Shown: piece by piece, positions 1-5,244 of the stretch | How positions within the stretch are numbered: the first letter of the stretch is position 1 | Layout: every line of letters begins with the position of its first letter | Source of the DNA: Holosporales bacterium | GTDB taxonomy: Bacteria > Pseudomonadota > Alphaproteobacteria > RUG11792 | Assembly: GCA_031267075.1 (NCBI GenBank) | Contig: JAIRZU010000022.1 | Span: 1 to 9,658 of the forward strand | DNA: 9,658 nucleotides | Direction: 5' to 3' | Position numbers and translations under genes: made by a program | The notes under the pieces: generated by a model | Database searches by the model: none | What the model saw: the letters and a program-made list of their open reading frames with translations, nothing else | Told to the model about the DNA's origin: nothing

Positions 1-240
1 GCTGCCTCACGCATTTCCATAGCCTATACAGCAGTGGTTTTGGCTGGCATCCTAGTATCATCCGGATATGCTATACGCGTCTACCACACCTGCTTCAACC
101 GAAAGACTTTACTCACAACTCCGGCAAACCAATGCTCCAGCTACATCCTAAGCCACACACAAAAATTCGTCCTACTTCTTCTAGTTGGAATAACGACGCT
201 TTTCGGAATATGGCCCAATCTGGTCTTGAAGGTATTTTGA
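1..240 (+). CDS. C-terminus of a proton-channel membrane subunit (NuoM/NuoN/MrpD family), 5' end outside the window
   Basis: The frame is open from base 1 to the stop at 238-240, giving about 79 residues of the end of a longer protein. It begins AASRISIAYTAVVLAGIL, a hydrophobic helix, then has a polar segment (about residues 33-50) and a last hydrophobic helix ending FGIWPNLVLKVF. This helix, polar loop, helix ending in (F/L)G(I/L)(W/Y)P is how antiporter-like subunits of respiratory Complex I (NuoM, NuoN) and of Mrp-type Na+/H+ antiporters (MrpD) finish. The family moves protons or cations across the inner membrane. The fragment is too short to separate NuoM, NuoN and MrpD; MrpD-like is slightly favoured by ending length. 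A second TGA follows the stop immediately (241-243). The ATG at 34-36 lies inside the coding frame and is not the true start. Confidence 0.6.
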   Translation, partial: AASRISIAYTAVVLAGILVSSGYAIRVYHTCFNRKTLLTTPANQCSSYILSHTQKFVLLLLVGITTLFGIWPNLVLKVF

Positions 241-472
241 TGACAATAAAATTAGATGTCCTCCATCAGCTCTTTCAAAACCTTCAGAATCAGATCTTAT
301 GGAAGGAGACACGGAGCGCAGAAGCGCAGTGTACGAGGAGGTACATGAGCATTCGAGCACCGGATCGACGTACCAGAAGACTGATTATGGAGGTTTAGGT
401 GCGGGGGCTCTTTATCGACTACGGCCTCTCGAAATATCCGATTGCCCTACTCGATATGAAGGTCGCCCATGA
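230..472 (+). CDS. Possible short ORF carrying module copy A (may be non-coding relic)
   Basis: The frame that matches the TpiA insert is open from 230 to a TGA at 470-472. It has no good start codon: the only in-frame ATG is at 299-301, which would give 57 residues starting MEGDTERRSAVYEEVHEHSS. After the module the frame continues GAGALYRLRPLEIS and ends 74 bases inside lipB. I see no Shine-Dalgarno before 299. The product would be hydrophilic and acidic, with several tyrosines. It may be a decayed gene, a translated overlapping peptide, or simply the reading frame inherited from the duplicated module. I do not recognise it as a family. Confidence 0.2.
   Translation, partial: RYFDDNKIRCPPSALSKPSESDLMEGDTERRSAVYEEVHEHSSTGSTYQKTDYGGLGAGALYRLRPLEISDCPTRYEGRP
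272..397 (+). repeat. tpiA-type coding module, copy A (between the membrane subunit and lipB)
   Basis: These 126 bases align without gaps to 4031-4156 inside tpiA, with about 25 mismatches by my hand count (about 80% identity). There is a perfect 26-base run at 341-366, matching 4100-4125. Read in the matching frame (codons starting at 272), copy A gives LSKPSESDLMEGDTERRS followed by VYEEVHEHSSTGST, against LSKPPESELLLGDTEQRS and VYSDVHEHSSTGST in TpiA. About 30 of 42 residues are identical. Several differences are synonymous and none shifts the frame. Similarity stops near both ends: nothing of TpiA proper (NWKMNG, GHSERR) is present here. Its 3' end carries the Shine-Dalgarno used by lipB. 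Confidence 0.85.
389..393 (+). promoter_or_regulatory. Shine-Dalgarno of lipB (GGAGG), inside the repeated module
   Basis: GGAGG is followed by a 5-base spacer and the GTG at 399. It settles the start of lipB, because the next in-frame ATG (456) would cut into the conserved N-terminus. The same GGAGG occurs in tpiA at 4148-4152, where it is ordinary coding sequence. Confidence 0.65.
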
Positions 473-1061
473 GAGCGTCCTAGCTGGAGGAGAGGAATGC
501 ATATTCATCACGGAACATGAGGCGATGTACTCTGCTGGAAAGAGCTCGGTGCCAACAGACTTCCTGGAATCGCACTGCTACAAGACGTATTATCCACGTC
601 GCGGTGGCAGAGTCACAGTGCACTCTGAAGGCCAGCTCGTAATCTATCCTATCATAAATCTTAGGAAGCGTGCAATGAACGTTTCGTGCTATGTGAGGAT
701 GCTGGAGAACTGGATGATTGATGCGCTGAGTCTGCTTAACATTGAGGCCAATCTATCAGAGGAAGGGATTGGTGTTTGGGTTGATAGATCAAAGGTTGGC
801 TTCGTCGGAATCAATGTGGAAAGGGGCGTAGCTAGTCACGGATTTTGCTTAAACATTTCAAACGACCTATCGCTGTTCAATGCTATAATCCCATGTGGAA
901 TTTCAAAGCTTTCTGTAACATCCGTCAGCGAGATACTCGGAAGAGATATCCAGATTCCAGACATCGTTCCTCTCTTCACTGAAACAACCCCATTCATCCA
1001 ACCTCAAACAAATCTCAGTTGGATAAATCGCCACCCCCTCAAAAATAATTTCATCCGTTAA
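399..1061 (+). CDS. lipB: Octanoyl-[acyl-carrier-protein]-protein N-octanoyltransferase (lipoate biosynthesis)
   Basis: LipB moves the octanoyl group from octanoyl-ACP to lipoyl domains of pyruvate and 2-oxoglutarate dehydrogenases and the glycine cleavage H protein in the cytoplasm; LipA then adds sulfur. The 220-residue protein has the family signature RGGRVTVHSEGQLVIYP at 68-84. The catalytic pair known for the family, lysine and cysteine, is visible as K132 (in SKVGFVGI) and C166 (in IIPCGI). The segment HGFCLNISNDLSLF (147-160) matches the usual HGLALN-D-L-F stretch. The start is GTG at 399, supported by GGAGG at 389-393 and by an in-frame TAG just upstream (396-398). Length is normal. 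The last 20 or so residues are not conserved in the family. It stands alone, with no lipA beside it. Confidence 0.93.
   Translation: MRGLFIDYGLSKYPIALLDMKVAHESVLAGGEECIFITEHEAMYSAGKSSVPTDFLESHCYKTYYPRRGGRVTVHSEGQLVIYPIINLRKRAMNVSCYVRMLENWMIDALSLLNIEANLSEEGIGVWVDRSKVGFVGINVERGVASHGFCLNISNDLSLFNAIIPCGISKLSVTSVSEILGRDIQIPDIVPLFTETTPFIQPQTNLSWINRHPLKNNFIR
1038..1061 (+). repeat. 24-bp direct repeat, copy 1 (3' end of lipB)
   Basis: CTC-A5-TAATTTCATCCGTTAA recurs at 8769-8793 with one extra A and one substitution. This copy encodes the last residues and the stop of lipB; the other lies just after tRNA-Gln. In both cases a short hairpin can form with the bases that follow (here ATTTC with GAAAT, continuing into a TTTT run), so the shared piece may be part of a transcription end signal. 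Confidence 0.4.
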
Positions 1062-1115
1062 CGAAATTTTAACCTTTCACATGCTAACCTAGATGACCTG
1101 AAATTAGAGCAGCAA

Positions 1116-1262
1116 ATGCACGGGCGGTGCCAGCTTCCAACGGACGAGCGATGGTCAGCTGTAAGCTACTGTATAGCGTACCCACCCGGTATCATACCAA
1201 ATCCGCACAAGAAGATCGGACCAATCGGTATCGATCATCAGCGCTACTACAAGTACGAGTGA
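1116..1262 (+). CDS. Small hypothetical protein (48 aa) directly after lipB, same frame
   Basis: ATG at 1116 opens a 48-codon frame that begins MHGRCQLPTDERWSAVSYC, continues through IPNPHKKIGPIGID and ends HQRYYKYE before TGA at 1260-1262. Amino-acid content looks protein-like (balanced charges, aromatic residues, Gly/Pro turns), better than the overlapping frame at 1127-1309, which is rich in Arg and Ser. No clear Shine-Dalgarno precedes it. The frame is open back to the lipB stop (1059-1061), so it could also be a lost extension or a truncated gene. I do not recognise the family. There is no signal peptide or membrane segment. Confidence 0.3.
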   Translation: MHGRCQLPTDERWSAVSYCIAYPPGIIPNPHKKIGPIGIDHQRYYKYE

Positions 1263-1337
1263 TAGACCAGAGTGCGGCCAGCAGAACCCGGGACCATTCA
1301 TTGTTTTGAATGTGGAGAATGAGTCAAGTTGAGGGCC

Positions 1338-2627
1338 TCATCCTTTAGCTGAAAGCGCTCTCTTTGAGACGTCACACATAAATACGGCTTTCTCATCTAT
1401 GCAGATGGTGGAATTTTTTACTTCTTTACCAAATTGTGTTGTGCTGAGGATTGTCTTCCCGACCACATATCTACCATTCTCGCCGGTCCTTATCGCCCAC
1501 ATGTTATGTAGTAGCACAGGGTAGCCATTGAAGTTCCCAACGTAAAGCATGACATGGCCTTTGCAGCCAATCACAGTTAAAAATGGAGTTGCATTTTCCT
1601 TTAGGAAATTCGCTTTATCACTTCCTTCGATGCTAATGAATTTTTGAGGATAAGAATTGATATAAATCGACCCATTAGCCCCAAATACGGCCATGAAATC
1701 GCGGATGGTCTGCGCGCAATCTCTGTTCTCCAGAAAGCCTCCCCATCCATATTTTGTTCCCATCAATTTCTTGGATATTGCAAGAATGTGGTCTGCAGTA
1801 AATGGGTATGGCTTCTCAACAAAGGCAATTGTTTTGCAGAATCTAAGCTCTGCAAATCCGTCCTTTTTTAAACTTGGAGCAAGGACTCCATCGGTCGCTT
1901 TTGGCAATATCATTCCGATGTGGCTCACGCTCAAAAATTGATGGGGCTCGGTTAGTAACGGAACGTCGTCCTCGATCGCTACTGACAGTTTATGGCTGAA
2001 GTACGACTTTATGAATCTCTCATCGACAAAGGCCACATCATTAGCTTTCACCCAGGCCACAAAACGATAATTGCCAACAAGGAACCAAGCCCTATCAAAG
2101 CTGACGTGCACTACCCTCAGAGGAGTGCCAATGTATATCAAGCTTGCAATGTTGTCATTAAACGGATACGAAGTTCCAGGCTTTCTTGTATCGACGAAAA
2201 AAGGTTTTTCCGTTGGCATCCGATAGGCCATCGTGGTCCTGATAGCAATGGCCTTAATGCTCACGGAAGGAGACAGAGACAAAGCAGCATTTTCCTCTAG
2301 CTTTTTAATTTCTTGAGGATGCCATTTGTGAAGATTTTCCGCGTGGCCGCAGGATAATGTGAGATACTGTCTGTCTATGGTTGGCGAGAAACCATCCATC
2401 CAAGGGGCATAAAACATTTCGTTGTAGTCGGCATCTGACGCTTTCTGATCCTTCAAGAATGCCTTTGAGGCAGCGTCTGCTGACTCCTTAAATTGATAAA
2501 TATCCTGTGGAATATTTTTCGAGAGAACATTATCGAGATCTGCATCGACCACACACAGCTCTTCCCTGGCGCAGGCGGAAAGCAGAAATAGTAACAAAAA
2601 TTTCAAGCTCCGCATTTTTGATCCCAT
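1338..2627 (-). CDS. NlpC/P60-family lipoprotein with SH3 domains, probable peptidoglycan endopeptidase
   Basis: This 429-residue protein begins with a lipoprotein signal: hydrophobic LKFLLLFLLSAC with lipobox LSAC and acylated Cys19. About residues 30-130 resemble the stabilising N-terminal region of the YkfC/gamma-D-glutamyl-L-diamino acid endopeptidase group. About 150-270 form one or two SH3-like segments (RVVHVSFDRAWFLVGNYRFVAWV). The C-terminal part has the papain-like NlpC/P60 core: KYGWGGFLENRDC with Cys304 as nucleophile, KGHVMLYVG with His358, and His374 (VLLHNMW) as a likely third residue. The usual DCSG reads DCAQ. Enzymes of this kind cut stem peptides of peptidoglycan; here it would be anchored in the envelope. 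The start could also be Met5 (2615), which still leaves a full signal peptide. It converges on lipB and diverges from the permease gene. Confidence 0.85.
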   Translation of the reverse strand: MGSKMRSLKFLLLFLLSACAREELCVVDADLDNVLSKNIPQDIYQFKESADAASKAFLKDQKASDADYNEMFYAPWMDGFSPTIDRQYLTLSCGHAENLHKWHPQEIKKLEENAALSLSPSVSIKAIAIRTTMAYRMPTEKPFFVDTRKPGTSYPFNDNIASLIYIGTPLRVVHVSFDRAWFLVGNYRFVAWVKANDVAFVDERFIKSYFSHKLSVAIEDDVPLLTEPHQFLSVSHIGMILPKATDGVLAPSLKKDGFAELRFCKTIAFVEKPYPFTADHILAISKKLMGTKYGWGGFLENRDCAQTIRDFMAVFGANGSIYINSYPQKFISIEGSDKANFLKENATPFLTVIGCKGHVMLYVGNFNGYPVLLHNMWAIRTGENGRYVVGKTILSTTQFGKEVKNSTICIDEKAVFMCDVSKRALSAKG

Positions 2628-2829
2628 GCAACGTTACTTTCGGTTAATGCTGATGTTATAGACTTCACACGGGCTTTCCCACCTTTTTCTCACCGACATG
2701 CTACATATGTGTACTCTCGCGCCTGTGATTAGAGCCGTTCATGTATGAGATGGCTGGTGATTTTTATGGATAAAGAGGCTTGATGATTGTTACAATAACT
2801 AGTCAGTCACCAAGGAGTGCGGCCGACTC
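2628..2829. other. Divergent intergenic region between the NlpC/P60 lipoprotein and perM
   Basis: This 202-base spacer must hold the starts of both flanking genes. On the plus strand TACAAT at 2791-2796 is a passable -10 but has no convincing -35. On the minus strand TATAAC (complement of 2656-2661) is a possible -10 for the lipoprotein, also without a good -35. No gene or strong repeat was found; the palindrome ACATATGT near 2703 is short. Confidence 0.35.
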
Positions 2830-3876
2830 ATGGTACGGAAGAGTTGTAGTATCACGAAGATTGTAGGTGGTGTGCTTGGAGTAGCCGCCGTCATCTCACT
2901 GGTTTGTTTGATGGGGCAGTGGCTTGTTCCATTCATGATAGCCTTCATCATCGCGTACATCTTCCATGTTCCAGTTGATATGATAGTGAAGGTAACTAAG
3001 TTTTCACGGACTCTCTCGACTGGCTTAGTAGTGCTCTCACTCGTAGCAGCCGTATCGGTATTCACTGTGTTTTTCGTCCCACTTTTGAAGGATGCTCTGG
3101 TTACTCTCATACAGAAGCTACCCGCCTTCCTACAAACATTCCCAGAGCTTATCAACACAGTCCTGCATGATCTTGCTAAAGCCTGCAGCATTGAGTACAC
3201 CTTCGATATCGAGAACGACTTCAAAAAATATCTGAGCGAACTTACGACGGAGTTGCCGAACCACATCTTCACCTTCATTAACACTGGCATAACGCTTGTG
3301 TATGCGGTGATGTTCATTTTTATCACTCCCATCATAACGTTCTACCTATTGAAAGATTGGCACTCCATCGTTGGGGCGATTAACAAAGTTTTGGCTAGGG
3401 TAGCATCCGACTCCGTGCTAGCCACACTCAGACTTGTAAACTCCAATCTCGCGGCGTACATCAAGGGACAGCTTGTAATCTGTGCTATCCTGGCGGTGAT
3501 GTATTCCGTCGGCTTAGAACTGATCGGCACCGATGAAAGTGTGGTCTGTGGAATCCTCTCTGGAGTATGCTCCGTCGCTCCATTCTTCGGGCCACTGATA
3601 GGGCTCCTGATATCGCTCGTTATGTCGTTTGATGATTTCATACATGTATCCCAGTATATACAAGTGGTGTGTCTTTTCGTCGTCGTCCCATTCATAGACT
3701 CGAACTTCATCACCCCCAAGCTGATAGGGCGAACAACCGGAATCCACCCAGTTGGCCTCCTCTTCATGATCTGCGCAACTGGTTCAATACTAGGCCTCTC
3801 TGGTATTTTCATAGCAGTCCCACTAGCCGTCGTATTGTCTACAGTCTGTAAGGAGCTCGTGAGAAGAACGTGCTAG
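2830..3876 (+). CDS. perM: AI-2E family transporter / PerM-like permease
   Basis: The 348-residue protein is mostly hydrophobic, with predicted membrane segments near 11-45, 64-85, 150-175, 208-232, 240-266, 275-292 and 305-340, and a soluble stretch in the middle (about 90-145). Family signatures are FYLLKDW (171-177), APFFGPLIG (250-258), NFITPKLIG (292-300), HPVG (306-309) and LGLSGIFIAVPLAVVL (321-336). Members export small molecules such as autoinducer-2 or act as cation exchangers; substrate cannot be read from sequence, and quorum sensing is doubtful for this organism. Length is normal. The ATG at 2830 has AAGGAG at 2812-2817, a long 12-base spacer. tpiA follows 82 bases later on the same strand, so they may be co-transcribed. 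Confidence 0.9.
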   Translation: MVRKSCSITKIVGGVLGVAAVISLVCLMGQWLVPFMIAFIIAYIFHVPVDMIVKVTKFSRTLSTGLVVLSLVAAVSVFTVFFVPLLKDALVTLIQKLPAFLQTFPELINTVLHDLAKACSIEYTFDIENDFKKYLSELTTELPNHIFTFINTGITLVYAVMFIFITPIITFYLLKDWHSIVGAINKVLARVASDSVLATLRLVNSNLAAYIKGQLVICAILAVMYSVGLELIGTDESVVCGILSGVCSVAPFFGPLIGLLISLVMSFDDFIHVSQYIQVVCLFVVVPFIDSNFITPKLIGRTTGIHPVGLLFMICATGSILGLSGIFIAVPLAVVLSTVCKELVRRTC

Positions 3877-3958
3877 AGCAGATATCATCAGGACTGGATT
3901 ATTGCAAGTAGATAACGTACCATCACGGCAGGTCATTTTTTCATGCTGAACCTAGGAC

Positions 3959-4765
3959 ATGTCGAAGCTCATCATTTGCAATTGGAAAATGAATGGCGAT
4001 GTGCAGTTGGTGGATTCATTCATTAGACTTCTTTCCAAACCTCCAGAATCAGAATTATTGCTAGGAGACACGGAGCAGAGAAGCGGAGTGTACTCAGATG
4101 TACATGAGCATTCGAGCACCGGATCAACGCAGGAAGAAACTGATTGTGGAGGGTTGGTGGAGAGGTCTATCAGCGGCATTCGTAGTGAAAGCCTCATCAT
4201 AGCGCTCCCAAGCACCTTCATACTATATGCGCATTCCGCTGGAGCCAACTTCCAGATTGCTGCACAAGACTGCTCTGTATACAGTGGATTCGGAGCGTAC
4301 ACAGGTGAGCTATCTGCCGACATGTTGCTTGGCGCTGGTGTTAAATACGTGATACTCGGACATAGCGAACGCCGTTCCAGATTTGACAGCGTACCAACAA
4401 TCTACGAAAAACTAGTAAACGTTGTACGCCTCAACATGATGGCAATCCTGTGCGTCTCCGAAGATTATGAATCACAAATCGATACCTACACCGAGATGCT
4501 GATACGTGATCATCTTAATAACATCGTATTGGCATATGAGCCAGTATCAGCTATAGGCACTGGCCATGTCCCACACCCTCACGAAATCCAGCAGACTGTC
4601 GTACGTTTGCAGAGACAGTATGGTAATCCAAGGATTGTATACGGCGGCAGTGTTACGTCAGCTAATGCCGGACAAATTCTCGGAATTGACGAGATAGCCG
4701 GGTTGCTAATAGGCGGCGCAAGCCTAAACCTAAACGAGGTAGTCACCATCCTGAAACTGCTCTGA
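3959..4765 (+). CDS. tpiA: Triosephosphate isomerase with an internal insertion
   Basis: TpiA interconverts dihydroxyacetone phosphate and glyceraldehyde 3-phosphate in the cytoplasm. The catalytic residues are present: N8 and K10 in CNWKMNG, H135 in ILGHSERR and E194 in AYEPVSAIGTG; the phosphate-binding YGGSV (228-232) and LLIGGASL (249-256) are intact. Two features are odd. Residues about 30-76 form a hydrophilic insertion between the first helix and second strand, which the family normally joins by a short loop. Residues 25-67 match the module upstream of lipB. Also, the loop-6 tryptophan of the usual PVWAIGTG is Ser197. The total of 268 residues is somewhat above the usual 250 because other loops are short. 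The start is fixed by the NWK motif; AGGA at 3954-3957 is too close to be a good ribosome site. Confidence 0.95.
   Translation: MSKLIICNWKMNGDVQLVDSFIRLLSKPPESELLLGDTEQRSGVYSDVHEHSSTGSTQEETDCGGLVERSISGIRSESLIIALPSTFILYAHSAGANFQIAAQDCSVYSGFGAYTGELSADMLLGAGVKYVILGHSERRSRFDSVPTIYEKLVNVVRLNMMAILCVSEDYESQIDTYTEMLIRDHLNNIVLAYEPVSAIGTGHVPHPHEIQQTVVRLQRQYGNPRIVYGGSVTSANAGQILGIDEIAGLLIGGASLNLNEVVTILKLL
4031..4156 (+). repeat. tpiA-type coding module, copy B (inside tpiA)
   Basis: This is the counterpart of 272-397. It encodes TpiA residues 25-67, which lie at the junction of helix 1 and almost the whole non-family insertion. The perfect 26-base match is 4100-4125. It sits in frame and leaves the catalytic core intact. 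Confidence 0.85.
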
Positions 4766-4787
4766 CTCAACGCTAGCTACCAAGCAG

Positions 4788-4863
4788 TGGTGGGCTCAAC
4801 AGGGTTCGAACCTGTGACCCTCTGATTAAAAGTCAGATGCTCTACCAGCTGAGCTATGAGCCC
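4788..4863 (-). tRNA. tRNA-Lys (anticodon TTT)
   Basis: On the minus strand the gene begins GGGCTCATAGCTCAG and folds as a standard cloverleaf. The acceptor GGGCTCA pairs with TGAGCCC, the D-loop has AGCTGGTAGAGC, and the anticodon stem CTGAC/ATCAG variant holds loop CTTTTAA with anticodon TTT. The T-arm is CAGGTTCGAACCTG, followed by discriminator A. CCA is encoded (complement of 4788-4790). It lies head-on to tpiA, 22 bases after its stop. Confidence 0.97.
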
Positions 4864-4870
4864 CACGTGC

Positions 4871-4899
4871 AGTATATTACACCAGCATAGTGACATCAA
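4871..4899 (-). promoter_or_regulatory. Promoter of tRNA-Lys
   Basis: On the minus strand TTGATG (complement of 4894-4899) and TATACT (complement of 4871-4876) are separated by exactly 17 bases. They match the sigma-70 consensus at 4/6 and 5/6. Transcription would begin about 4864-4865, almost at the mature 5' end. Confidence 0.6.
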
Positions 4900-4963
4900 G
4901 CCTTAGTTCCCGTCTTTATGAAGAGATAAAATTTTGGTGGGCCGTGAAATGTTGTTGTAAAAA

Positions 4964-5242
4964 ATGAGACCTGATATGGGACACCAAAGTGATTTAACCG
5001 ACAATCAGTGGGAAGTGAGGTTCCACACAACTGCTTATGCCACAGTTTTGTTTGTTGTTCAACTACTTGGAAATTTTTTTTGTTGGGGGGCAGATAGTCT
5101 CCGAGAAGCCACCTACACCACCATCACCAACCATTGTAGCACAGTTTCAACTACGAGTTGGGCGTTATTTTTGCTAGTTAAGAGCATTGTGCTTTATGCT
5201 ACAATGAACGTTGTGGAGATCCAATATCATGATCTGCAGTAG
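4964..5242 (+). CDS. Hypothetical 92-aa protein with two hydrophobic segments (doubtful gene)
   Basis: The frame begins MRPDMGHQSDLTDNQWE and contains two hydrophobic stretches: about 27-43 (YATVLFVVQLLGNFFCW) and about 67-82 (WALFLLVKSIVLYATM), so it could be a small membrane protein. There is no Shine-Dalgarno before 4964 or before the alternative ATG at 4976. It ends two bases before htrA, so coupling is possible. Residues 18-36 (VRFHTTAYATVLFVVQLLG) are matched by VMFHTTARTTVLFVIQLLG on the minus strand at 8814-8869. That second copy is then closed by a TGA, which points to a decaying paralog family. I do not recognise the family. Confidence 0.35.
   Translation: MRPDMGHQSDLTDNQWEVRFHTTAYATVLFVVQLLGNFFCWGADSLREATYTTITNHCSTVSTTSWALFLLVKSIVLYATMNVVEIQYHDLQ
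5015..5070 (+). repeat. 56-bp inverted-orientation repeat, copy 1 (in the 4964 ORF)
   Basis: By hand alignment these 56 bases differ from the reverse complement of 8814-8869 at only seven positions (87.5% identity, no gaps). The protein frame is kept and most changes are conservative or silent, so the pair is probably two copies of one coding segment. Confidence 0.8.
5178..5205 (+). promoter_or_regulatory. Possible promoter of htrA
   Basis: TTAAGA (5178-5183, 4/6) and TACAAT (5200-5205, 5/6) are 16 bases apart. The start would be near 5212, giving a leader of about 33 bases. The only SD-like GGAG (5215-5218) is too far from the ATG at 5245. No clear heat-shock sigma-32 pattern was seen. Confidence 0.35.
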
Positions 5243-5244
5243 CT

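Noticed and set aside
132..398. 88-codon plus-strand frame ending just before lipB
   Set aside because: It overlaps the end of the membrane subunit, has Arg-rich random-looking content and is in a different frame from the module shared with TpiA.
1127..1309. 60-codon plus-strand frame after lipB
   Set aside because: It overlaps the better frame at 1116-1262 and is rich in Arg and Ser, as expected of a shadow frame.
1090..1335. Possible RNase P RNA or tmRNA, because of an AGAACCCGGG stretch near 1282
   Set aside because: The conserved GAGGAAAGTCC-like region of RNase P RNA and the tRNA-like ends of tmRNA are both absent.
2799..3335. 178-codon minus-strand frame opposite perM
   Set aside because: It is antisense to a clearly conserved membrane protein and has the Ser/Thr/Met-rich content typical of a shadow.
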